Source: Planctomycetaceae bacterium
GTDB lineage: Bacteria > Planctomycetota > Planctomycetia > Pirellulales > Pirellulaceae
Direction of reading: 5' to 3'
DNA: 35,979 bases
Assembly: GCA_021298315.1 (NCBI GenBank)
Contig: JAJTFC010000032.1
Coordinates: 1 to 35,979 of the forward strand
The notes under the pieces are model-generated. The model was given only the letters and a program-made list of their open reading frames with translations. It did no database searches and was not told the origin of the DNA. The translations under genes and the position numbers were made by a program. Of this stretch, positions 8,651 through 17,794 are shown one piece after another (the first letter of the stretch is position 1; each line of letters begins with the position of its first letter).

Positions 8651-11215
8651 CTAACGCGATGCTGAACCCATAAGACGGCTCTTCCACTGCACCGAAACGT
8701 TCGGATAGGAAGCCAGTACCAATTCGCTAAGCTCCCTTGCTTTGGTTTGCTCTCCGGCTGCCTCCAAGACTTGGATCGTCCGTGCTCGAGCCTCCAGCCA
8801 TGGCTCCGAACCTGCCGCCACGCCACTTGCCATCTGTCGGTACCAACCAAGCGATTTTTCGCTAAGCCCTTTTATTCGCTGCATCGTCCTGGCCGAACGA
8901 TACACCCACCACAAGGATTTCGGATCCTTGGAAATACTCGCCTCAAGCCCACGCTTGAGCAATTCAGAATCGCTTGATCCAAGTTCAAGTCGCACCAGGT
9001 CGATGAATCGATCGAGTCGACCTCCGGCAATAACGACTCGACTGCCAAGCCTCTGCATCAATAACTCTCGCAATTGCTCAAGCTCGGAAAGCTGCGTCGG
9101 AGTAAGCCTGCCGGTTTGCCAAGCGTCCTCGCAACGATTCCACGAATCGGCAAGTCTTCCCACAAGATCGCTTTCCTCGAAAGAAATCGTCTCGATCGAA
9201 CTTGGGTTGGCCCAACGACGATCGGGCTTGAGCGAATCAAACCAAGCCGAGAGCGCCTCGGGTCGGATCTCTTGGTCTGGGCTCGTCTCCGATTTGGAAG
9301 TCGCTCTTTGCAGAAGTGCTTCCTGCAATTCCGTCGACAATTTCGATAGCAACGGACTCTCTTGCAAGGGTCTTTCCAACCAATCCTCCTGCGTCACTAG
9401 TCTAACAAGCAGCAACCGGCCAAGTGCCCGCCTTTCGATCCCTTGGGTGTTTCCAGAGGAAGCTCTATGCAAGAACTCTTTCCAGAATTCCAATAAGCTT
9501 ACTAGTTCACCGGAGGATAAACGTTGGATCTCAAGCAGATCAATCGCTTGGAATGACTGCTGAGCCTCTGGCCAATTCAGCGCAGTCTCCTTGAGCCGCT
9601 GCAGATAAGTCGCTTGCCGCAATTGCTGCGATTCTGCATCAAGCTTCGGATCCGGATTGCGGATCAACCAAGCGGACATCATCGCTGCCGCAGCTGCCTT
9701 CGGGGACTCAGGATAGCTGATCGCACTTCGATAGAACTCATCGGCCGCAGCGCTGTGCTGGCCGGTTTGCTCAAGCAGTGCGGCTACCTGCATCGCAAAT
9801 GCAAATGCCTCTTGGGTCGCACCGAGCTTCGATGCGGCAAGTTCCGCCTGCTGGAGTTTTTCGATCGCCATCTCGAAATTATTCGCTGCGATGGCTTGGC
9901 GAGCCTGGATTCGAAACAGCTCCAAGGATGCCATCGACTTTGTGTCGGGACTGCTTGAATCGGTCCGACTGCTTTGGGAATTGCTCATGAGTCCACTGGA
10001 TACCAACATCGCATCGGCTCGCTGCTCCCAATACCTACCAAAACGATCCGATATACCTTTGCGCAATCTCAAGATACTCTCTGGACTTTCGGATCGATTC
10101 AGCTCTCGCTTGACGAGCATCGCCAGATGTTCCAAAGCCAACTCGGGGGAGTTCTCCCATCCCCCCGCCTTGGCAAACCAAGCTTCGACGGTTGGCCATT
10201 GTTCGCTGATCCGAGCCGAACGGATCGCCAAACTTGCAGCCGCATTTCGCCAAGATTGCGCCTCGGAATTTGTATCCTTACTGAGCAAGTCCCAAAGCTC
10301 GCCCATACTCTTTTGTACCGCCGCATGTCGGCCGAGTTGCAATTCCGCTTCGCTTTGGGCCAAGGTAAGTAGCGGGCGATGCGTCCATGTTGCCGGGAGT
10401 TGATTTTTCGCTCGATCGATCGAGGTGAGCATCTGCGTTGCAGCCGCGATTTGCTCGTCGCTTTGGACCGGATAGCACTGCGATTGCTGATACAATAGAT
10501 CCGCCCGCAGGAGTTCGATCTGACCTCGTAAGTCGAGGATCTCTCCTGCGGTGATCTCGTTGGGAAGCGTCTTGTCTTTGAGTTCCCGCTGGGCCTTTGT
10601 CAGAAGCGGTTTATCCGGCTGCATCTTGGATACCGTCTGCTCAAGACGCTCAAGCTCATCGAGCCCCCGACGGATCGATTGCAAGAGCCATTTGTGATGG
10701 GACTTGCGACCGGGGACTGCAAGATAGGCAGCAAGGGTGTGCTGATTGACCAACCGTCGGCACCAAAGCTCCTTCCATCGGACCCAAGGCCCGCGAGGGC
10801 TAGTGTTTTGCTCTTTGACCCGAGCAAGCTTGGCAACCTCCGCGAGGATCGACTCCAAAGAATCCACCGACGCGTTCCAATCGACTTGTTCAAGCCCCTG
10901 TGCCGTCTTGGCATGCAACAGCAGCATCTGCCATTGAGCATGGGCGTTCGACTCAGGAACGCTTCGATCGAGTCGAACTTGGCAAACTTCCACGGCCAGA
11001 TCCGATGCTCGAAGATCGATCAGCGATTTTATCCAAACCACATCAGGGGCCTGTGTCATGGCCCGGATGCCAAGTCCTGGAAAAGGCTCCGACTGAGCAT
11101 TGGCAAGAGGGCTTTGCATCGCCAGTGCCAAAGCCAGTGCCGACGGCATGGTCAATGCTAAGCTGCATTGCAGGAGGATTCGCAGAAGTTTCGGTTTGGA
11201 TCGCTTGGCCGCCAT
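8651..11215 (-). CDS. Large secreted protein of unknown function, helical/TPR-like
   Basis: The start is placed at the ATG at 11215, giving about 854 residues, because it opens a typical Sec signal peptide: a basic n-region (AAKRSKPK), a hydrophobic core (LLQCSLALTMPSALALALAM) and a cleavage-like LANAQS. Upstream in-frame starts (ATG 11272, GTG 11287) would only lengthen the n-region. The mature part is rich in Leu, Ala, Glu and Gln, with many amphipathic helices and TPR-like spacing, for example around AIEKLQQAELAASKLGATQE and HSAAADEFYRSAISYPESPK. I recognise no enzyme motif. A periplasmic scaffold or assembly role is possible but inferred. It is divergent from mnmE. Confidence 0.75.
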   Translation of the reverse strand: MAAKRSKPKLLRILLQCSLALTMPSALALALAMQSPLANAQSEPFPGLGIRAMTQAPDVVWIKSLIDLRASDLAVEVCQVRLDRSVPESNAHAQWQMLLLHAKTAQGLEQVDWNASVDSLESILAEVAKLARVKEQNTSPRGPWVRWKELWCRRLVNQHTLAAYLAVPGRKSHHKWLLQSIRRGLDELERLEQTVSKMQPDKPLLTKAQRELKDKTLPNEITAGEILDLRGQIELLRADLLYQQSQCYPVQSDEQIAAATQMLTSIDRAKNQLPATWTHRPLLTLAQSEAELQLGRHAAVQKSMGELWDLLSKDTNSEAQSWRNAAASLAIRSARISEQWPTVEAWFAKAGGWENSPELALEHLAMLVKRELNRSESPESILRLRKGISDRFGRYWEQRADAMLVSSGLMSNSQSSRTDSSSPDTKSMASLELFRIQARQAIAANNFEMAIEKLQQAELAASKLGATQEAFAFAMQVAALLEQTGQHSAAADEFYRSAISYPESPKAAAAAMMSAWLIRNPDPKLDAESQQLRQATYLQRLKETALNWPEAQQSFQAIDLLEIQRLSSGELVSLLEFWKEFLHRASSGNTQGIERRALGRLLLVRLVTQEDWLERPLQESPLLSKLSTELQEALLQRATSKSETSPDQEIRPEALSAWFDSLKPDRRWANPSSIETISFEESDLVGRLADSWNRCEDAWQTGRLTPTQLSELEQLRELLMQRLGSRVVIAGGRLDRFIDLVRLELGSSDSELLKRGLEASISKDPKSLWWVYRSARTMQRIKGLSEKSLGWYRQMASGVAAGSEPWLEARARTIQVLEAAGEQTKARELSELVLASYPNVSVQWKSRLMGSASR

Positions 11216-11308
11216 GCACGTCGTTTCGGCAAAAGAAAAACCATCGAGGGAATCGGAAATATTGGGCTTCATGATACGATATCCCACTCATTTCATCGAT
11301 CCAATACC

Positions 11309-11312
11309 GGAG
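11309..11312 (+). promoter_or_regulatory. Ribosome binding site of mnmE
   Basis: GGAG with an 8-base spacer precedes the GTG at 11321 and supports this non-ATG start. No in-frame ATG lies at the expected N terminus. Confidence 0.6.
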
Positions 11313-11320
11313 TTTAGCCA

Positions 11321-12700
11321 GTGCAATTCGAGACCGAATCGACCATTGTGGCGATCGCCACCGGCAGCACCGTCGGCTCGGGCCAGCATGGTGCCCTGCG
11401 CGGAGCGGTACGCATCAGCGGCTTGAAAACCCGGCATATCCTCGATTCGCTCTTTCCAGACCTAAGCCACACCCTTGGGACGACCAGATATGCCAAGCGG
11501 TTTACAACCTGCATCGATCTTCCCGAACTGGGCGAAATCCCCTTAAGCGTTTTCTATTGGCCAAATCATCGTAGCTATACCGGAGAGCCTGCTGCCGAAC
11601 TTCACCTGTTGGGAGCCCCGGTCCTGTTGGATCAAGTTCAAACACGGGTTTTAAATTCGGGTGCTCGGCTGGCCAAACCCGGCGAGTTTACCCTTCGTGC
11701 GTACCTAGCCGGGCGTATGGATCTGACGCAATGCGAAGCTGTTTTGGGACTGATCCACGCCCATTCGCAACGCGAATTCCAAGTCGCCTTGGCCCAACTA
11801 GCAGGTGGACTGGCCACTCCATTGAAAGAACTGCGACACGATTTGATCAATCTCTTGGCAGATCTGGAAGCCGGCCTGGATTTCGTTGACGAAGACATCG
11901 CATTTGTCCAAGAAGATGAAATCATCGAAAGGCTCCAGAGGGCCGAGCAAAGAGTCTCGCAACTGCGAGAACAGATCGAAAAGCGCCAAGGCCAAGGGGT
12001 CGAGTTTCAAGTCGCCATCGTCGGGCCTGCCAACGCAGGTAAAAGCTCTTTGGTCAATGCCTTAAGCGGCTCGGAGGCGTCGATCATCAGCCCTATACCT
12101 GGCACGACTCGCGATTATGTCCGCTCGCGCGTCTGCTGGGACGATACGACCATCGATCTGATCGATACTGCAGGCATCGAAGATGTCTTTGATTCTAGCC
12201 CGCGTGCTATCGCCCAGCAGAAAACCTCCGAGGTCATCGACAATGCCGACCTAGTCATCGTTTGTTGCAGTGTCCAAGACACCTCAAATCTCAAACCCAT
12301 CGCGATGGCCCCGCGTCTCTGGGGAGCATGGACCAAGGTCGATTTACCCCACGAAAGAAATTACCATTGGTCTATTCCTGTAGAGCGAAGTTTCTTGCTC
12401 AGCGTACACTCGAAACAAGGGCTCGATGAACTTCGTAAAGCGATCGTCGACTCGGTCAAGCAGTGGCAACAGCAGAGCATCGATGTGGTGCCAATGACCG
12501 GCGCTCGATGCAAATCGGCTTTGTCACAAGCCGCCGATAGCCTTGCGCACGCTCGGCAAGCAACTCTCGATTCGGCAGGAGATGAGATCGTCGCTAGCGA
12601 ATTGCGACTGGCCTTGGAACAAATCGCAGAAGTCGCTGGCACAGTCGCCAACAACGATATCCTCGATGCACTCTTTAGCCGATTTTGTATCGGCAAGTAG
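11321..12700 (+). CDS. mnmE: tRNA uridine-5-carboxymethylaminomethyl(34) synthesis GTPase MnmE
   Basis: With MnmG, MnmE installs the cmnm5 group at wobble uridine 34 of several tRNAs, using methylene-tetrahydrofolate and GTP. The 459-residue length matches the family (about 450). The N-terminal folate-binding domain is recognised by TIVAIATG, YTGEPAAELHLLG and AKPGEFTLRAYLAGRMDL. The GTPase motifs are G1 GPANAGKS at 235-242, G2 GTTRD at 261-265 and G3 DTAG at 282-285. G4 appears as TKVD at 338-341, in place of the usual NKxD. The protein ends in the invariant C-I-G-K (456-459), whose Cys is essential in the family. The start is GTG at 11321 with a good upstream GGAG. mnmG is not in the window. 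The next gene on the same strand follows closely. Confidence 0.96.
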   Translation: MQFETESTIVAIATGSTVGSGQHGALRGAVRISGLKTRHILDSLFPDLSHTLGTTRYAKRFTTCIDLPELGEIPLSVFYWPNHRSYTGEPAAELHLLGAPVLLDQVQTRVLNSGARLAKPGEFTLRAYLAGRMDLTQCEAVLGLIHAHSQREFQVALAQLAGGLATPLKELRHDLINLLADLEAGLDFVDEDIAFVQEDEIIERLQRAEQRVSQLREQIEKRQGQGVEFQVAIVGPANAGKSSLVNALSGSEASIISPIPGTTRDYVRSRVCWDDTTIDLIDTAGIEDVFDSSPRAIAQQKTSEVIDNADLVIVCCSVQDTSNLKPIAMAPRLWGAWTKVDLPHERNYHWSIPVERSFLLSVHSKQGLDELRKAIVDSVKQWQQQSIDVVPMTGARCKSALSQAADSLAHARQATLDSAGDEIVASELRLALEQIAEVAGTVANNDILDALFSRFCIGK

Positions 12701-12737
12701 CCCCTGTGGCCCGATGCCCCAAACCCACCAATACCCA

Positions 12738-13379
12738 ATGATCACCGTTGACAACCAAGTGGATTACTTGCAAGTGGCCGTTTTCGAAGTCGATCGACTC
12801 GACCATCAACCCAGCACCCCCGAGTTCGACGCTTGGGTCGATCAGCAATGCCAACTGGCAATCACTGAAAAATCGACGCCCCAATGGGAGGCTCGACGCG
12901 AGGCTGTTCGAGCCCTGTTGCGTAAAGGTGGATACAAACCCTCTGGTCGCAGCAAACCGGCCCAAGAGTATCTAGTAAGGTGTCTCGATGAGTCCAAATT
13001 CCCCAGAGTTCACCCTGCAGTCGATTGCCTAAACGTTGTCTCTGCCAGAGCGGGCGTTCCGATTTCAATGCTCGACCGGGATGCCTTTAAGGAGCGGCTT
13101 GCAATCCGACTTGGAAAACCCAACGAACGGTATATTTTTAACTCCGTCGGCCAAGAGCTTGAACTCGAAAATCTGATCGTCGTGTGCGGTGGCGAAAATG
13201 AGGAAAAACCCCTAGGCAGCCCGGTCAAGGACTCGATGGCGGGCAAGATAGATAAGACGGTTTCGAAAATCGTGTGTATCTTATATGCGCCCAAGGAGAG
13301 CATGGCCCAAGAACTCCTCGAGCCATGGGCCCAAATGCTCCATGAGAGTATTCGACGCTTTGCTACCTTGGATCGATAA
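12738..13379 (+). CDS. Solo B3/B4 tRNA-binding domain protein
   Basis: The 213-residue protein matches the B3/B4 fold of phenylalanyl-tRNA synthetase beta chains, here as a stand-alone protein (COG3382 type). Visible landmarks are VHPAVDCLNVVSARAGVPISM in the middle, then LVVCGG-like and PLGSPVKDS segments, and a C-terminal strand VSKIVCILYAP. In PheT this domain contributes to editing of misacylated tRNA; for solo forms the role is unsettled, and trans-editing is only a possibility. The start is the ATG at 12738 (MITVDNQ), where homology-like sequence begins; the ATG at 12714 would add eight residues. It lies 37 bp after mnmE, so the two may be co-transcribed, giving a small tRNA-related unit. 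Confidence 0.75.
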   Translation: MITVDNQVDYLQVAVFEVDRLDHQPSTPEFDAWVDQQCQLAITEKSTPQWEARREAVRALLRKGGYKPSGRSKPAQEYLVRCLDESKFPRVHPAVDCLNVVSARAGVPISMLDRDAFKERLAIRLGKPNERYIFNSVGQELELENLIVVCGGENEEKPLGSPVKDSMAGKIDKTVSKIVCILYAPKESMAQELLEPWAQMLHESIRRFATLDR

Positions 13380-13427
13380 CTTTCAACCTAACGAACAACT
13401 TTCACCAGTCCCATTTTTGGTCAAAAG

Positions 13428-16400
13428 ATGAATTCCATCCTGAGAATCGCTCCGCTATGGTTGGCTTTGGTTTGCAGCGTAAGTTCCCTCGTGACAAACG
13501 AGTCTATAGCCCAAGACTCGGCCAGCTCATCGAGCTACGCGCAATTGGGCTTCACGCAAATCGAACGGGTTCAGGATGTCCTCAGCAGTTGGACACCCGA
13601 TCGACATTTGTATGTCAAAGGGGATATCGGAGCGAGCCGTCAGCAACTTGCAGATCTAGAAGCCTGGATCTCAGAAAACGGCTCCCATTGGACGATCGTC
13701 CTTCTGGATAGCGCCGATGGTGAATATTACGTTGCAGCCGATGGTCGATCCCTCTTTGGAATCGATGCGGTCGAAGTTGCCTTAGGTATGGGGCTGAGCA
13801 ATCAGACCAAGTTCGGAGAGTTGGTCCATCCGGTCACCCATGAGAACGATGGAGCGATCTTTGTCTTGATGCTCAAGAATCGCAAGTTCAGTTACTTTGG
13901 CTCCGAAGCACAGGATCGCCGTGGGCTCGGAGAAGCCCACTGGTTTGGCGAGTTGGATCAACCCGCCCTGCGCGCCATGCGATCCGGTGGCCGCGTGCTC
14001 GATGCGGTGCGAGACACCGTCAAATCGATCAATCAGCGTCTTGAACGGATGATCCAATCCGAAGCCGAGACGGCTCGCAACCTCGAGTTAGAGCAGCAGC
14101 GAGATTTCCAAAGTGCCACCGAAGCGATCTCGCACTTGCGGGAAGTCTACGATCAAGTCCAAGAAGATGCCAAGGCCTTTCGCCAGACCAACAGCGCTGC
14201 AACTGGAGAACTGGCCAACCCACCTCTGGCCGACTGGAAAAACCGATTGGACGTATTAGCCGCACAGACCAACCTGGAGTCTGCAAATGGTACGCTGCCG
14301 AATCTCAGGCAACTTGGAGTCGAATTGGATCAGTACCTCAACGGCTATGCAGCGGTGCGAGGATTTCAAGACCACCGCAAGGACATCGAAGGGCAAATCG
14401 CCGAATTGGTCAAAGCTCCTAACAACGTTACTCGCGATGTCGTCAACAAAACCCGAAGCGAGCTGGAATTTGCTGACGCAAAATTCCGAAACGGGGATTT
14501 GGATCTCATCGAAAGCATTCGAGGATTTGAGCCGATCATCCGAGAGGGTAACGAGCTTGTCGTCGCGGAGAATAAAAGGATCGCCGAACAGCAAGCCCGA
14601 TATCGCCTGATACGAAACACGTTCCTCTATGCGACCGGTATCTTCAGCGCGATCATCGCCGGAATCCTTGGGTACTTCCATCGCAAACGTAAACCCGCCA
14701 TGGACCGTGCCGTCGAAAACCTCAAAGAGCGAGAGGCTGCGGTCGCCAAAGAAACCGAGGGCCTCGACCAGCTCTTTACCCAAAGTGCAGATCTCCTCGG
14801 CTCGCGGGAGCGGATCAAAGAGCGAGGTTATTCAGGTAAAACCAAATCCATGGGGGAAGGGACCCTCGGGGATATCGACGACCTATTTATCATGTCCAAA
14901 GAAGCTCGGCGAGTGATCAGTCAGGCTAAGGATTTGGTCTACCCACCTGGATTCTGGGACAAACTCCAGAACAACTTTAGCGCGGCGGCTTATGAGGAAA
15001 GCATCCGACAGTTATCAGGCAAACCATTGAAATTTACCAAATCCACCGGGATGCCGAGCATTGTCATGGAGATCCTCAGAGAACGTGCCGTCGAAACGGG
15101 CGAAGAGGTTCCCAAGGAAATCCCCGAAGAGGTCGTTATGACCTTTGACGAGATCTTTGAAGCCATCCAAAACAAAAGGCTGCGAGCGACCGACTCCCTC
15201 AAGGTGATCGATGACTCTCTGACACGCGTCAACGATGAACTCGATCGATGCCAAAGCGACTTGCAGAAGATGGTCAATCAGGAGCATCGGCTTTCGGAGT
15301 TAGCCCAAGATAGTTTTTTCCCAGTCCCGAAATACTTCGATACCCTCATCCCATCGATTCAAAATGATCTTGCTCAGGCCGAATCGCTTTCAAATCACGA
15401 TGCCGTCAGCGCAATGCAAGGACCCGTGAGCCTTGCGTCTCGCAAGCTCTCGCAAGGGATCAAGCTCGGGTCGATGATCGCCGATTACCGTGGCAAGTAC
15501 TTTACCGAATTGCGAAAACTGTCGGATTCACTCAAGTCCATGGGCTACACCACGCATTGGATCGATGCGGATTTAAGCGAACGCTCGGCCCATGCAGATC
15601 GACTCTTCGAGTTGGCTGCAAAACAATCGATCGAAACGGAGATCGAAAGTTTCGGTCAATCGATGGAGGCACTCTTGGAGAAAGCCAAGCAAGCTTTGGA
15701 ACTTGCGAAACATCTCCAAGAGCAAACCCAACCGAAACTGCAAGAACTACCAGGGATCATCAAGTCCAACCGAGAGGATCTCTCGAAGACTCTTCGGTTG
15801 CCTGAGAGCCAAGTTCTCGTCGAGGGTCGATTCAATCCCGATGATGCAGCCTCGATGGCCCGCAAGAATCTCGATGCCGCGTCGACTCTCCTTCTGCAGG
15901 GCAAAGTCGACGCTTGCCGCGCGGCCCTTGCTGGATGCGAAGCAGAAGTCGACAAAGCCAAGGCTTGGATGGAAGCCTCGAAATCAACCGTCAAGGAGTT
16001 CGATCAGACACTCAAGCTTGAGCGGTCCCGCTTGGATGGGATGCTCCAGCGTTGCCGCAAGTTGCTCGGGACACTCCGTGAGGTCGAGACCAGTTACACG
16101 CCTGCAGCACTTAGACTCGCTTATTCGATCATCGAGGAGCCCATCCGAAGTTGGTCCAAGCCCGGGGCTGAACCCGCCCACACACTAGGTTCACAGGACC
16201 AGCCAGCGCAAGACGAGCCTCTAGCCGACTCACAAGTTGCGCAAGGCACAGCGACACAGCAGCAGCAACAGCAAGATCTTGAGCTTGGAGGCACGCTTGC
16301 CAATCAGCTTTTGCAACGAGCCGAGACGATGGCCAAGCAGGTTTCGACGATGCACGACGAGGCGCAAGCCCAATACAGTCGTGGAGAGGTCCTAGGGGCC

Positions 16401-17525
16401 ATTAGTACCGTTCGAGAGGCCAGTACCATCATCGCCGAGATCGACCGTAGGTTGGTCCGAGTCGAAGGTCACTTGCAGCATCTTGAACGATGCGTCGTCG
16501 AGAACCAACAGACTCTCGATCAATGTGTGGCTGCAGCTCAAAAATTGCTTGGTTATCAAGACGATCGACTCGTGATGATCCCGACGCTACGGCAGATTCA
16601 GGAATTTGCTCAGCATGTGGGAGAGGTTCGATCGCAGGTCGGTCAAAACTCGCAGCGAACCAATCCATTCGAGCTTGCTCAAGTCTTGGTCTACTTTCAA
16701 AAGAGGATTGCTGAACTTGAGGCGATGGTCGTGGCCGACCATCAAGGACATGCGGAGGCTTCGCGCGCCGTCGATGGTGCGGTGCGACAATGGGGGGTTG
16801 CAAGGCAGTATGTTCAGCAGTCTAGGACAGACAACATTCCCGATTCACCGGCGACCAAAGAGTCCGTGCGCCGCGTCGATGGGCTCGAGCAAGCGGTCTT
16901 GGCCGTCCAGCAGCAGATCGAGGAGATCCATGGCGATTGGCACACTGTAGGACGCAAAGCGGCCGAAGCCCAGTCCGATCTAGCGATTGTTTCGAAGAAG
17001 CTAAGTGAAGAGCTCAGGGCCGGAAATGAGGCCTTGCAAGAGTTCCAGCTCGCATCCGAATCGGTATACAACGCCGAGCATTGGACCGGGCCTTGGGGAT
17101 TGCGAATCGATGGATCGCCTGGGGTGCGTCAACTCGAGTCGGCTCGGTCGCAGTTGCAAGCTGGGAATTACAACGCGGTTCTTGAGCTATCGCGACAGGC
17201 CAACCAAGCGGCACAGATTGCCATCCAGCGTGTCGAGCGGGAGGTTCAAAAGCGTCGGATCGAGGAACAGCAGCGGGCTGAGCGTCAGCGACGCGAGCGG
17301 ATGGCAGCCGAAGCGGCCCGAACCGGAACGATCATCTTTGGTGGAGGCTCGTCATCCAGTGGCGGTTCGATCTTTGGATCAGGCGGTGGTTTTGGAGGTG
17401 GTTTTGGAGGTGGCGGGGGCTTCGGAGGCGGAGGAGGAAGCTTCGGCGGAGGCGGTTTTGGAGGAGGATCCTCTGGTGGAGGAGTCTCCGACAACAACTC
17501 TGGTTTTGGCCGATCGGGTTGGTGA
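13428..17525 (+). CDS. Giant membrane-anchored coiled-coil protein with YgcG-like architecture
   Basis: The 1365-residue protein has a signal peptide (MNSILRIAPLWLALVCSVSS, cleavage near the AQDS at about 29). A globular region of about 170 residues follows that resembles TPM/YgcG domains in layout. One membrane helix lies near 397-418 (FLYATGIFSAIIAGILGYF) with basic residues after it. Next comes a very long Glu/Gln/Leu/Arg-rich coiled-coil region, with a QQQQQQ run near 945. A basic helix leads to a Gly-rich tail from about 1304, ending in FGRSGW. YgcG-family proteins have an outer TPM domain, one helix and a Gly-rich end of the SGGGASGSW type; here roughly 900 residues are inserted. With a signal peptide plus one helix, the coiled coil would be cytoplasmic. 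Function is unknown; an envelope or cytoskeletal role is inferred. Confidence 0.8.
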   Translation: MNSILRIAPLWLALVCSVSSLVTNESIAQDSASSSSYAQLGFTQIERVQDVLSSWTPDRHLYVKGDIGASRQQLADLEAWISENGSHWTIVLLDSADGEYYVAADGRSLFGIDAVEVALGMGLSNQTKFGELVHPVTHENDGAIFVLMLKNRKFSYFGSEAQDRRGLGEAHWFGELDQPALRAMRSGGRVLDAVRDTVKSINQRLERMIQSEAETARNLELEQQRDFQSATEAISHLREVYDQVQEDAKAFRQTNSAATGELANPPLADWKNRLDVLAAQTNLESANGTLPNLRQLGVELDQYLNGYAAVRGFQDHRKDIEGQIAELVKAPNNVTRDVVNKTRSELEFADAKFRNGDLDLIESIRGFEPIIREGNELVVAENKRIAEQQARYRLIRNTFLYATGIFSAIIAGILGYFHRKRKPAMDRAVENLKEREAAVAKETEGLDQLFTQSADLLGSRERIKERGYSGKTKSMGEGTLGDIDDLFIMSKEARRVISQAKDLVYPPGFWDKLQNNFSAAAYEESIRQLSGKPLKFTKSTGMPSIVMEILRERAVETGEEVPKEIPEEVVMTFDEIFEAIQNKRLRATDSLKVIDDSLTRVNDELDRCQSDLQKMVNQEHRLSELAQDSFFPVPKYFDTLIPSIQNDLAQAESLSNHDAVSAMQGPVSLASRKLSQGIKLGSMIADYRGKYFTELRKLSDSLKSMGYTTHWIDADLSERSAHADRLFELAAKQSIETEIESFGQSMEALLEKAKQALELAKHLQEQTQPKLQELPGIIKSNREDLSKTLRLPESQVLVEGRFNPDDAASMARKNLDAASTLLLQGKVDACRAALAGCEAEVDKAKAWMEASKSTVKEFDQTLKLERSRLDGMLQRCRKLLGTLREVETSYTPAALRLAYSIIEEPIRSWSKPGAEPAHTLGSQDQPAQDEPLADSQVAQGTATQQQQQQDLELGGTLANQLLQRAETMAKQVSTMHDEAQAQYSRGEVLGAISTVREASTIIAEIDRRLVRVEGHLQHLERCVVENQQTLDQCVAAAQKLLGYQDDRLVMIPTLRQIQEFAQHVGEVRSQVGQNSQRTNPFELAQVLVYFQKRIAELEAMVVADHQGHAEASRAVDGAVRQWGVARQYVQQSRTDNIPDSPATKESVRRVDGLEQAVLAVQQQIEEIHGDWHTVGRKAAEAQSDLAIVSKKLSEELRAGNEALQEFQLASESVYNAEHWTGPWGLRIDGSPGVRQLESARSQLQAGNYNAVLELSRQANQAAQIAIQRVEREVQKRRIEEQQRAERQRRERMAAEAARTGTIIFGGGSSSSGGSIFGSGGGFGGGFGGGGGFGGGGGSFGGGGFGGGSSGGGVSDNNSGFGRSGW

Positions 17526-17541
17526 TTGCCGCTTCGGGAAA

Positions 17542-17615
17542 CAGGCCCAGTAGGATTCGAACCTACGACCTACGGATTAGAAATCCGTTGCTCTATCCAA
17601 CTGAGCTATGAGCCC
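17542..17615 (-). tRNA. tRNA-Arg (anticodon UCU)
   Basis: On the minus strand the 74 bases fold as a cloverleaf. The acceptor stem is GGGCTCA with TGGGCCT, with a G-U pair at 1-72. The D-arm AGCTC-AGTTGGATA-GAGC, the anticodon arm ACGGA-TTTCTAA-TCCGT with anticodon TCT, and the T-arm GTAGG-TTCGAAT-CCTAC are all intact. The discriminator base is G. CCA is not encoded. It decodes AGA (and AGG by wobble). It lies 16 bp from the stop of the convergent coiled-coil gene. Confidence 0.96.
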
Positions 17616-17634
17616 CGATAGGTGTTGGAACCTA

Positions 17635-17663
17635 AATTTACACTCCGTTACGCCTTGGGTAAA
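17635..17663 (-). promoter_or_regulatory. Sigma-70-type promoter of tRNA-Arg
   Basis: On the minus strand, TTTACC (-35) and TAAATT (-10) are separated by exactly 17 bases. The -10 lies 19 bases before the mature tRNA 5' end, a normal leader distance. Confidence 0.55.
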
Positions 17664-17727
17664 CCGCCAAAACACTTGGGGCTAATCGAATTTTGGTATC
17701 CAAAAACGAAATCCGCCCCGTTTCAGA

Positions 17728-17786
17728 CCGCTAATGAACACTAATATTCGCTAATGCGGAACCCAAGAACCGCTGATAAACGCTCT
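17728..17786. repeat. Degenerate short intergenic repeat, copy 2
   Basis: Units of the same kind as at 8560-8630 recur: CCGCTAATGAACACTAAT, TTCGCTAATGCGG and CCGCTGATAAACGCT. They lie between the tRNA promoter and the esterase 3' end, on non-coding DNA. Confidence 0.5.
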
Positions 17787-17794
17787 GGGTTATC

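Noticed and set aside
17285..17497. Minus-strand Pro-rich open frame of 70 codons
   Set aside because: It is the antisense of the Gly-rich tail (GGN codons read as NCC) of the coiled-coil protein.
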